A DNA stretch of 64,000 bases from QHXW01 sp035280425 (GTDB lineage: Bacteria > Acidobacteriota > Terriglobia > Bryobacterales > Bryobacteraceae): contig DATEFW010000021.1 of assembly GCA_035280425.1 (NCBI GenBank), positions 248,001-312,000 of the forward strand, given 5' to 3'. The stretch's first letter is position 1, and every line of letters starts with the position of its first letter. This document shows positions 45,653 to 53,357 of this stretch, piece by piece. The notes under the pieces are model-generated. The model saw nothing but the letters and a program-made list of their open reading frames with translations. It was not told the origin of the DNA and made no database searches. Both the position numbers and the translations under genes were made by a program.

Positions 45653-46882
45653 TTATTCGATGCGGAACAGAATTCCAGCTCCCGGCGCCAACCAGTCCAT
45701 TTCGCGGCCAAAAGGCTCTTCCTTCCCGGAGTACGGCGAGATTCGCACCAGCTTACGCCCTTCCTGCTTGAGATCTATTTGAAACTGAAACGAATTCCTG
45801 AGGTCTTTGTTCACGATCAGGAAATAAGGGCGGTTGTGGTTATCTGCAAACTCCCCGATCAAAAACCGGCCTGCCACCGGAGGACGCACATAGCGCTGCG
45901 TCATTTCCACTCGCTGGATCAGTTTGCTGGCCGTGAGCGGCTGGCCTTGTTCGGGAACATCCGGGTAGTGATATACGCCCGTGCTATGCAGGCCGATCAG
46001 CGTCGGCGCAAGCGCATGAATCTGGTTATTGATACGCCGCAGCATATCCCACGTCGCTGTTCGGTTGCCAAACTGGTCCACCGGCGCCAGCCGGTAATTG
46101 CCGATTTCCGGAGCGAAGTATGTGAAGTACTGAATGCCGCGGCCTCCGTATGCCATCGTGCTGTACACCTGCAGGTTGAAGGTTGCGTCGGAAGGCTCCA
46201 TATAGTTGAAATGCGAGTTCGCCAGAATGCAGTTCCAGAATGGCGCGCCGGTTTCGAGGCTTAGCCGCCGAACAATCTCCAGGTTGACATAGAAATAATC
46301 CAGCATGTCGCCATTCACCAGAGAGTAATTGTCATAGCTCAGGAACGGCTGGCCGATGGTCTTCACCAGCATCCGTACGTACGAATCGTAATCCTTGGTG
46401 CCGAGCCGATCCGGACTCACCCGGTAAGGAAACAGGTTCACGTATGGCCACTTGTCCGGCATGGCCTCGCGGAAAATCTCCGCCAGTTTCCCAAGACCCG
46501 GCATCGATGGCGCATCCGGCTCGTCGCGCAGATAGAATCCGAGGGCGGCCGGGTTGTCGCCAACCTCCTTTTTCAAATCAGTGACGTGGCGGCGAATCTC
46601 TGCATCCGGCGGAAGATGCAAGAGGTCGTAATGCTCAACCGTTGGATCGCTCACGAAGCAAGTCAAACTTGCGGCCTGCACGCGCGCAACATCCTCCGCG
46701 CGGCAGAAACCTGAGATATTGAGGCCAGCTTGCCGCATTCCGTCGAGCTGTGCCGGATCCGAAGGCGACTGGCCCCAGGCCATGACGGCAAAATCCTTCG
46801 GCGCCGCCGGCTTTGGGGTTTGGAAGGACTCCGCGAGAGCCAGCGGAAGAAGAAAGAGGATAACGCCAAGACGATGCACCAT
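45653..46882 (-). CDS. Secreted TIM-barrel glycosidase-like protein
   Basis: A 409-residue protein with a signal peptide (MVHRLGVILFLLPLALA). The domain resembles clan GH-A glycoside hydrolases: GFYLRDEPDAPS near 125-136, where the Asp-Glu pair is placed like a catalytic acid, then FNLQVYSTMAYGGRGIQYFTYF and a C-terminal beta-domain (YFLIVNKDLRNSFQFQI). I cannot assign a numbered family or substrate. It converges with the carrier-protein operon across 131 bases without a strong hairpin. Confidence 0.65.
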   Translation of the reverse strand: MVHRLGVILFLLPLALAESFQTPKPAAPKDFAVMAWGQSPSDPAQLDGMRQAGLNISGFCRAEDVARVQAASLTCFVSDPTVEHYDLLHLPPDAEIRRHVTDLKKEVGDNPAALGFYLRDEPDAPSMPGLGKLAEIFREAMPDKWPYVNLFPYRVSPDRLGTKDYDSYVRMLVKTIGQPFLSYDNYSLVNGDMLDYFYVNLEIVRRLSLETGAPFWNCILANSHFNYMEPSDATFNLQVYSTMAYGGRGIQYFTYFAPEIGNYRLAPVDQFGNRTATWDMLRRINNQIHALAPTLIGLHSTGVYHYPDVPEQGQPLTASKLIQRVEMTQRYVRPPVAGRFLIGEFADNHNRPYFLIVNKDLRNSFQFQIDLKQEGRKLVRISPYSGKEEPFGREMDWLAPGAGILFRIE

Positions 46883-46939
46883 TTCAATATACCCGGAATG
46901 GAAGGAACACCTGATGCGCGATTGGCGGAATCCGCGGTG

Positions 46940-47146
46940 CTACTTTGCCGTACTGGACGCCGGCGGCACGCCCGCTTTCTTCAGAAATGTCATCATCGGG
47001 CACCAGTTCGTCAAAGACGACTGGAATAGGTTCAGGCCGACAAAAGCCGTGAAAATAAACCATCCCGGATGCACCCAGTAACCTAGTGCGACACTGGCCA
47101 TTACGAACACCCCGGCGATCATGCGCAAATAGCGTTCGACATTCAT
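46940..47146 (-). CDS. DUF2892 (YgaP-like) small membrane protein
   Basis: A 68-residue protein with two membrane helices (MIAGVFVMASVALGYWV and WFIFTAFVGLNLFQSSL), followed by TNWCPMMTFLKKAGV. This is the pattern of DUF2892 inner-membrane proteins, often found beside rhodanese or efflux genes; the single Cys after the helices is typical. It overlaps the pump gene stop by four bases (ATGA) and ends the efflux operon. Confidence 0.88.
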   Translation of the reverse strand: MNVERYLRMIAGVFVMASVALGYWVHPGWFIFTAFVGLNLFQSSLTNWCPMMTFLKKAGVPPASSTAK

Positions 47147-50100
47147 ACCTGCACTCTCCTTCGATTAACGATGAAATAAGCGATGGGCACGGTCATGCGC
47201 GACAGCGCCAGCGATGCGATCTCGCCCGCCATCAGGGCTATCGCCAGACCTTGAAAAATCGGGTCGAACAGAATGACAGCCGCGCCCACGACCACGGCAG
47301 CGGCCGTAAGCAACATGGGGCGGAAACGAATTGCACCGGCGTCTATTACTGCTTTTTCCAGCGGCAGACCTTGGCGCAATCGCAGCTCGATGAAGTCCAC
47401 CAGGATGATCGAATTCCTCACCACAATTCCCGCGCCGGCGATAAACCCGATCATCGACGTGGCCGTGAAGAAGGCCCCGAGCAACCCATGCGCCGGCAGA
47501 ATTCCCACCAGCGAGAACGGGATGGCCGCCATGATCACCAGCGGTGTCACGAACGACTGGAACCAGCCGACCACCAGCCCGTAGATGAGAATCAGGACGA
47601 TGGCGAAGGCAAAGCCCAGGTCTCGGAATACTTCGTACGTGATGTGCCATTCGCCGTCCCATTTCATCGAGTAGCGCCCGGCATTTGCGGGCAATGCCGC
47701 CATGTGCTGCTCGATCCGGTAGCCTTCCGGAATCGAGATGTGCTCGATCTCCGGGCCGGTCTTCAGCAGCGCGTACACCGGGCTCTCGATGGCGCCGGCC
47801 ACATCCGCCGTGACATATGTAACCGGCATCAGGTTTTTGTGGTAGATGCTTCTTTCGGCGATCGCCTGCTCCGGCCGTGTCAGCTCGCTCAGAGCCACCA
47901 TCTGCCCGGAATGGCCCATAAGCTTCAAATTAGCGAGGCGGCTGATATCCGAGCGGTCCGCCCGATCAAGCCGCACGGTAAGCGGCACGTCTTCCTTTGC
48001 CGCATCCACATGGAGCAGGCCGGCTTGATATCCGGCTGAAGCCAAAGCTACAGCGCGCGCTACATCATCAGCGGAGACGCCGCTCAGCGCGGCTTTCGTC
48101 CGGTCGACTAAAAAATGGTACTTGGGCTGATCGTCCTCCACGTACCAGTCGACATCCACGATGCCGTCCGTGCGGCGGAAGATCTCGCGGATTTGGCGCG
48201 CGATGCCTATCCGGCGATCCAGCTCCGGGCCGTAGACTTCCGCCACCATGGTTTCCAGCACTGGCGGGCCTGGCGGAACTTCCGCTACTTTAATGCGCGC
48301 GCCGAAGCGCTCCGCAATGGGAATCAACCGCCGGCGCACCTGCTTGGCAATATCATGGCTTTGCAGGCGCCGCTCGCCCTTGTGCAGAAGGTTGACCTGA
48401 ATATCGGCTACATTGGGGCCGCGGCGCAAATAGTAATGTCGTACCAGGCCGTTGAAGTTGTACGGCGCGGCCGTGCCGACATACGTTTGCACGTTGACGA
48501 CTTCGGCCTGTTGTTGTGTGGCCGCTGCCAGCGCCTGTGTTACCCGCGCGGTCTGCTCGAGCGTGGTTCCGTTCGGCATGTCGACAATAACCTGGAATTC
48601 GCTCTTGTTGTCGAACGGAAGCATTTTGACCTTGACGAACTGAAAATAGACAAGAGACATCGAGCCTACGAGGAGAAAGAAAACCATTCCGAGAAAGCTC
48701 CACCGCAGAACCGGCGCGCGCAGCAGCGCGCCCATGAACCGGCGGTAAAGGCGCGTGAGTCTGTCTTCCTGTTCGCCCGAGTCGTGGACTGCGCCCGGTT
48801 TGAGAATGCGGACCGCCGCCCAGGGAGTCACCACGAACGCCACCAACAGCGAGAAGACCATCGCGGCACTCGCGCCGATCGGAATCGGGCGCATGTAAGG
48901 GCCCATTAAGCCGCCCACGAAAGCCATGGGCAGGATCGCCGCTACGACGGTAAGCGTGGCGAGAATGGTCGGATTGCCAACCTCGTCGATGGCTTCGATC
49001 GCAACATCATAAGGCGGCCGGCTCCGGTTGCCGGGCAGACGCCAGTGGCGCGCAATGTTTTCCACCACCACAATGGCGTCGTCCACCAGAATGCCGATCG
49101 AAAAGATCAGCGCGAAAAGCGTAATGCGATTGAGCGTGTAGCCGTAAAGGTAAAAGACCGCGAGAGTCAGGGCGAGCGTCACTGGAATTGCGAGAAAAAC
49201 GATCAATGACTCGCGCATTCCAAGCGCAATCGCGATCAGCAGGCTCACCGAAACCACCGCTATAAACATGTGCAGCAATAGTTCGTTGGATTTTTCGGCT
49301 GCGGTTTCGCCGTAGTGGCGCGTGATCGAGACGGTCACATCTCGAGGAATCACATTGCCCTTGAGCGCCTCGATGCGCGCCAGCACATCCCCGGCGACTT
49401 TCACGGCATTGGTGCCCTTTCGTTTCGAAACCGCAATGGTGACAGCCGGATAAAACTCGTGGCCCGCCGCGTAGCGCACGTACTCGCCCGGTTCCTCGCC
49501 ACCATCGGTCACTTGGGCGACATCGCGCACAAAAACCGGCTTGTCATTCACGGCGGCCACCACGACATTGCGCACGTCATCCGCCGTGCGTAGAAATTCC
49601 CCGGTTTCGAGCAGATAATCCTGATTGGCACTCGCGAAATGCCCCGACGGCACCCGGCGATTCGACAAGCCGAGGGCGCCGGCTACCTGCAAAGGGGAGA
49701 GCGAGTACGCCGCAAGCCGCGCCGGATCGAGCGTGATGCGTATCTCCCGCCGTTCGCCCCCGATGAGAGTAACCGCCGAAACGTCCGGCGTCTGCTTGAT
49801 TGTGTCGTGGACCTGAGCCGCGATACTCCGCAGTTCGAAATCTTCGTAACGCTTGCTCCAGAGCGTCAGTCCGAGAATCGGCACATCGTCGATGGAGCGC
49901 GGCTTTACCAGGGGCGGGGAAGCGCCGGGAGGAATCAGATCCATGTTGGCGTAGAGCTTCTGATTCAGGCGGACGATGCTCTTCTCCTCATCCTGTCCTA
50001 CCAGAAACCGCACGACTGCCATGGACATTCCGGGACTCGAGGTCGAGTAAATGTACTCGACACCCGGAATCTCCCACAGCAGTTTTTCCATCGGCTTGGT

Positions 50101-50316
50101 GACGCGTTCTTCCACCTCGCGGGCTGAAGCGCCCGGCATTTGAACGAACACATCGATCATCGGCACGATGATCTGCGGTTCCTCCTCGCGCGGCAGTTTC
50201 CAGATTGCCAGCACACCCACCAGCAGTGACGCCACGATGATGAGCGGAGTCAGCTTGGAGGAGACCCAGGTCCGCGCAAAACGGCCGGCTGGGCCCAGTT
50301 TGCGTTCCGGGCTCAC
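47143..50316 (-). CDS. RND efflux pump inner-membrane transporter
   Basis: A 1057-residue proton-driven pump with two halves, each with a periplasmic domain and six helices. Typical points are the first helix LTPLIIVASLLVGVLAIWKLP, the GASAREVEERVTKPMEKLL porter region and the proton-relay helix SIGILVDDAIVVVENIARHW. The last helix block is GIVVRNSIILVDFIELRLRQG. It exports drugs, metals or lipophilic compounds with TolC and the adaptor. The REEEPQI start suggests the subgroup often called HAE/CzcA-like; the substrate is open. It overlaps both operon neighbours by four bases. Confidence 0.93.
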   Translation of the reverse strand: MSPERKLGPAGRFARTWVSSKLTPLIIVASLLVGVLAIWKLPREEEPQIIVPMIDVFVQMPGASAREVEERVTKPMEKLLWEIPGVEYIYSTSSPGMSMAVVRFLVGQDEEKSIVRLNQKLYANMDLIPPGASPPLVKPRSIDDVPILGLTLWSKRYEDFELRSIAAQVHDTIKQTPDVSAVTLIGGERREIRITLDPARLAAYSLSPLQVAGALGLSNRRVPSGHFASANQDYLLETGEFLRTADDVRNVVVAAVNDKPVFVRDVAQVTDGGEEPGEYVRYAAGHEFYPAVTIAVSKRKGTNAVKVAGDVLARIEALKGNVIPRDVTVSITRHYGETAAEKSNELLLHMFIAVVSVSLLIAIALGMRESLIVFLAIPVTLALTLAVFYLYGYTLNRITLFALIFSIGILVDDAIVVVENIARHWRLPGNRSRPPYDVAIEAIDEVGNPTILATLTVVAAILPMAFVGGLMGPYMRPIPIGASAAMVFSLLVAFVVTPWAAVRILKPGAVHDSGEQEDRLTRLYRRFMGALLRAPVLRWSFLGMVFFLLVGSMSLVYFQFVKVKMLPFDNKSEFQVIVDMPNGTTLEQTARVTQALAAATQQQAEVVNVQTYVGTAAPYNFNGLVRHYYLRRGPNVADIQVNLLHKGERRLQSHDIAKQVRRRLIPIAERFGARIKVAEVPPGPPVLETMVAEVYGPELDRRIGIARQIREIFRRTDGIVDVDWYVEDDQPKYHFLVDRTKAALSGVSADDVARAVALASAGYQAGLLHVDAAKEDVPLTVRLDRADRSDISRLANLKLMGHSGQMVALSELTRPEQAIAERSIYHKNLMPVTYVTADVAGAIESPVYALLKTGPEIEHISIPEGYRIEQHMAALPANAGRYSMKWDGEWHITYEVFRDLGFAFAIVLILIYGLVVGWFQSFVTPLVIMAAIPFSLVGILPAHGLLGAFFTATSMIGFIAGAGIVVRNSIILVDFIELRLRQGLPLEKAVIDAGAIRFRPMLLTAAAVVVGAAVILFDPIFQGLAIALMAGEIASLALSRMTVPIAYFIVNRRRVQV

Positions 50317-51452
50317 TCGCGAATCTCCACCTTGGCGCCATCGCCGAGCGCTACGGGAACAGGCGAAATCGCCCGCTCGCCTGCGCTGGCGCCGCTCAGC
50401 ACTTCGATGCGATCCGCAGTTTTTCGGCCGAGCGAAACAATGCGCAGATGTGCCGCGCCGTTTTCTGCTATGTAGACCGATTGCACTTGGCCGTGCTCGA
50501 CTACCGCGTCAGCGGGCACAGCCAGTATCCGGCGGCTGCCGACAACGAACCGGGCTCGGCCGAAAATCCCCGACCGCATTTGCGGCGTTGCCGGCAGATC
50601 GATCTTGACAACGTACGAACGCGAGGCCTGGTCAATGGAAGGTACCACCTCGCCGATTGGCGCTTCAAGCGTCTGGCCCAGGGCGTCAAGCGTTACTACA
50701 GCTTTGCCGCCGCGATGGATCAGGCCAAGCTGCGATTCCTCTACTGCAACTTCCAGCCGATAAGCGCCGTCACGCTCGATCGTCAGCAAAGGCGCGCCGG
50801 GAGTAGCGAGATTCCCCGGCTCCACTGACTTTGCGGTAATGACTCCCGCGAACGGCGCCCGAATTTGCGTATAGCTGCGCTGGATCTCAGCGGCCCGGCA
50901 CTGCTCGTCCGCCTGGGCGATCTTTGAGTTCAATTGCGTTCTCTTGGATTCGGCCATCGCGTAGGCCGCTTCCGCCGCTTTTAACCGTGCGGAAGCCTCG
51001 TCGTACTCCTGGTCCGAGACGGATTTGCTGGCATAAAGGTCGCTCATCCGCTTAAAAGTCGCTCGCGCCAGTTCCCGTTGAGCTTTAGCCGCGGCGACGC
51101 CATTATCGGCCTCGGGAATCGCACTCCTCGCTTCTTCTCGCGCCGCCTCCGCACGCCGGTAATTGGCTTCCAGATCCGCGGCATCGAGCGCCACCAGCAA
51201 CTGGCCTGCGCTCACGTTCTCACCGGCAGTGACGCGCACGTCTCGGACGTAGCCCATCACCTTGCTCGAAACCACTGCCGCCGTCCGCGCGCGAACTGTG
51301 CCGGTTGCCTCGTATTCTTCGGGCCAGGCCTCCTCGGCGATGGTTACGGTTTGCACAGGCATGGGGGCACTTGCGCCCTCGACCTTTCTGGGCGAGTCGC
51401 TGCATCCGGCCAGCCACAATGCCGGCACGACGATAAAGCAGATAGCTTTCAT
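50313..51452 (-). CDS. RND efflux periplasmic adaptor (lipoprotein)
   Basis: A 379-residue membrane fusion protein. It has a lipoprotein signal (ICFIVVPALWLAGC, cysteine 17) and a barrel-sandwich half (VVSSKVMGYVRDVRV near 62-76). A long alpha-hairpin follows between about 90 and 190, then YTQIRAPFAGVITAKSVEPGNLA and beta-barrel/membrane-proximal domains to the end. It bridges pump and TolC. Its first base is the last base of the TolC stop (TGATG), which gives coupling. Confidence 0.93.
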   Translation of the reverse strand: MKAICFIVVPALWLAGCSDSPRKVEGASAPMPVQTVTIAEEAWPEEYEATGTVRARTAAVVSSKVMGYVRDVRVTAGENVSAGQLLVALDAADLEANYRRAEAAREEARSAIPEADNGVAAAKAQRELARATFKRMSDLYASKSVSDQEYDEASARLKAAEAAYAMAESKRTQLNSKIAQADEQCRAAEIQRSYTQIRAPFAGVITAKSVEPGNLATPGAPLLTIERDGAYRLEVAVEESQLGLIHRGGKAVVTLDALGQTLEAPIGEVVPSIDQASRSYVVKIDLPATPQMRSGIFGRARFVVGSRRILAVPADAVVEHGQVQSVYIAENGAAHLRIVSLGRKTADRIEVLSGASAGERAISPVPVALGDGAKVEIRE

Positions 51453-52786
51453 CAGTTGAGTACCTCCGCATCGGCCGAGAGAACACCGGCCGCTCTTTCC
51501 AACATTGCGGCGGCGACACGCTGATCGCTGATCGCGGCGAGATAGCGAGTCTCGGCTTCCAGCACCGCCGTCTCATTGCGCAGTAGATCCGTCACGTTGT
51601 TGAGCCCGGCGGCATAGCGATTCTGCGTGATCCGCAGGCTCTCGCGCGCTTCATCGGCCGCTGCCTGCGCCACCTCAATCCGTTCCGTGGCCGCCCGCAG
51701 GTCTGCCCACGCGCGGCGAACTTCTAAGCGAATTGCCGAGCCTGCCCGGCTTTGCACGGCCTCGGAGGAGCGCAACAGATGCTTCGTTTCCTCAATGTGG
51801 GACTTATCTCTAAAGCCGTTAAACAGATTCCACTGAAGCGAGACCGATGCCAGCCAATTTCCTCCTGAGCGGCCGGCGAACTGCTGCCGATCTCGTTCGA
51901 TATCCGCGTGGACTCCGACCTGGGGCAGCAGATTAGAGCGCGCAGCCGTTGCCTGCGTTTCCGCCAGTTGCGTATTCAGATTGGCTTGCCGTGCTTCCGG
52001 GCGATGGTCGAGGGCTTCGCGTTCGTACTGTTCGAGAGAACGGTCTCCCGTATCCGCCTTGGTCAGCGCGGTGGTCAGCGTATATAGAGCCTCGAGAGGT
52101 TGGCCTAAAACATCATTCAGCGCAGCGCGCGCCACATCCCGATCGGCCCCACGGCGGATCTGCTGCTCGGTAACCGCGGCCAGATGCACGCGAATGGAAA
52201 GCACGTCCACGTCGGTGGACATACCCGTGGCACGAACCGCCTCGGCTCGCTTCAAATCCGCTTCCGCCGAGCGCACCGCTTTTCGGCCGGCAGCCAGATT
52301 CTCCTCGCTCAGAACCACCGCGTAGTATGCACGCACCACGTCTGCAATTACGTCATGCTCTACGCGGCGCTGATCTTCTCCCGAGGCGGCCTCCATCAAA
52401 TGAGCGGCGCGAACCGCACTGCGGACGTGGCCCGCATCGTAGATCGTCTGATCGAGACTGAGCTGCGATTGAAAATTGTTGAGCGCGTTCGGCGTGTTCA
52501 GCGTACTCAGCGCAAAATTCTGTTCCGTAAATTGGTGCTGGGTCAGCAGCGAGCCGAACACAAAGACCGGGTTGTCACTGCGTGTCCAGGTTTCTGCATA
52601 GTTCAGCCGGGGCAGCCAGCCGCCATTCGCCTGCTTGACCCGCGCGGCGGCCGCACGGCCCCCCTCCGAAACCGCTTCGAGCGACTGGTTATGATCCAGT
52701 GCCACCCGGACAGCATCGCGCAGAGATAACGGCTGCTGCCCGAACAGCGGTCCGACCAACCCGAGGTAAATGATTTTTCTGAACAT
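51452..52786 (-). CDS. TolC-family outer-membrane efflux protein
   Basis: A 444-residue protein with a signal peptide (MFRKIIYLGLVGPLFGQ). Two OEP repeats show the family's alternating coiled-coils and beta-strands: LSLRDAVRVALDHNQSLE at the start, FQSQLSLDQTIYDAG, and SVSLQWNLFNGFRDKSHIEE in the second repeat. It forms the trimeric channel through the outer membrane. ATG 52786 (GAGAGG upstream) is chosen; a GTG at 52810 with GGAGG is a fair alternative. It heads the four-gene efflux operon. Confidence 0.92.
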   Translation of the reverse strand: MFRKIIYLGLVGPLFGQQPLSLRDAVRVALDHNQSLEAVSEGGRAAAARVKQANGGWLPRLNYAETWTRSDNPVFVFGSLLTQHQFTEQNFALSTLNTPNALNNFQSQLSLDQTIYDAGHVRSAVRAAHLMEAASGEDQRRVEHDVIADVVRAYYAVVLSEENLAAGRKAVRSAEADLKRAEAVRATGMSTDVDVLSIRVHLAAVTEQQIRRGADRDVARAALNDVLGQPLEALYTLTTALTKADTGDRSLEQYEREALDHRPEARQANLNTQLAETQATAARSNLLPQVGVHADIERDRQQFAGRSGGNWLASVSLQWNLFNGFRDKSHIEETKHLLRSSEAVQSRAGSAIRLEVRRAWADLRAATERIEVAQAAADEARESLRITQNRYAAGLNNVTDLLRNETAVLEAETRYLAAISDQRVAAAMLERAAGVLSADAEVLN

Positions 52787-52900
52787 CGGCCTCTCGTTTC
52801 CGTGATGCACTTTCCTCCGGCGGGTGACATCTCATATGTCGTCGCGGAGTAATGTCGAAGTACTAGATTCCGGCCGGCGGCGGCCTCGCATGGTCGTAAT

Positions 52901-52914
52901 CCCGCTAGTGCGGG
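52901..52914. other. Small hairpin upstream of the efflux operon
   Basis: CCCGC-TAGT-GCGGG is a perfect five-base hairpin 115 bases before the TolC start, in a 285-bp gap which otherwise shows no gene. It could be a leader hairpin, an operator or the end of the small ORF transcript; nothing decides between these. Confidence 0.3.
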
Positions 52915-53095
52915 AGACTATGCAAGCTAACGCCCCTGCAATTCACGGTCCGCGCGCGAAGACATAAAATGATTTGAGATTAAATTTAGAATAATGGTGG
53001 CGGTAATGCGGGGATATCTCAGGGCGAGTCTTGCCGCCTTTGCTCGGCACTCATCTTATTACGGCGCTCAATGCGCGCGCACACGGTCTGGAGCG

Positions 53096-53257
53096 CTAGC
53101 GAGGATTGGAAGGCCCTCCACCGTTGCATCCGGGTTTCCCACGCCGGTCCCCGGCATCGTCTGACATTCAGGTGGGGACGCCCAGCCTGGGGAACACCCA
53201 CCGCATCATCGCGATATAGCCAGCAAAGAGCAGAATGATGGTCAGCCACTCCGGCAT
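53096..53257 (-). CDS. Tiny membrane protein with in-frame TGA: possible selenoprotein
   Basis: From ATG 53257 the frame encodes a 29-residue membrane peptide with the helix WLTIILLFAGYIAMMRWVF and the end PRLGVPT, then TGA (53170-53168). Continued through the TGA it reads UMSDDAGDRRGKPGCN and on to TAG at 53096-53098, 53 residues in all. I recall short proteins ending GVPT followed by Cys or Sec and Met-Ser, but cannot confirm it here. A hairpin placed as a bacterial SECIS follows the TGA. If TGA is a plain stop, a 29-residue protein remains. Ribosome site weak (AGG adjacent). Confidence 0.4.
53141..53157 (-). promoter_or_regulatory. SECIS-like hairpin after in-frame TGA
   Basis: On the minus strand ATGCCGG-GGA-CCGGCGT forms a seven-pair stem (one G-T) with a three-base loop. 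The loop starts 17 bases after the TGA and begins with GG. Known bacterial SECIS elements have a loop 16-37 bases after UGA with a G among its first two bases, so geometry fits. In GC-rich DNA such hairpins also arise by chance. Confidence 0.35.
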
Positions 53258-53320
53258 CCTGTTACCCGGATGCGTTTCGAGGCAAAGAGTGACAGCGGCT
53301 TTTAACTCTGTTTTACACAG

Positions 53321-53346
53321 CGGCGGGACCCAACCGGGTCCCGCCG
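53321..53346 (-). terminator. Strong hairpin after the TonB-dependent receptor gene
   Basis: CGGCGGGACCC and GGGTCCCGCCG form a perfect eleven-pair stem with loop AACC, 11 bases after the receptor stop. It lacks an immediate T-run on the minus strand, so it may stabilise the mRNA 3' end or act with Rho. Confidence 0.55.
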
Positions 53347-53357
53347 GCATCCGCCTG

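Noticed and set aside
47086..48039. 317-codon open frame opposite the RND pump gene
   Set aside because: Shadow frame; the His/Arg/Gln-rich product has no family features.
53019..53249. 76-codon minus-strand frame overlapping the possible selenoprotein
   Set aside because: It is in another frame, with no membrane segment or motif; the small membrane ORF with the in-frame TGA is the better reading.
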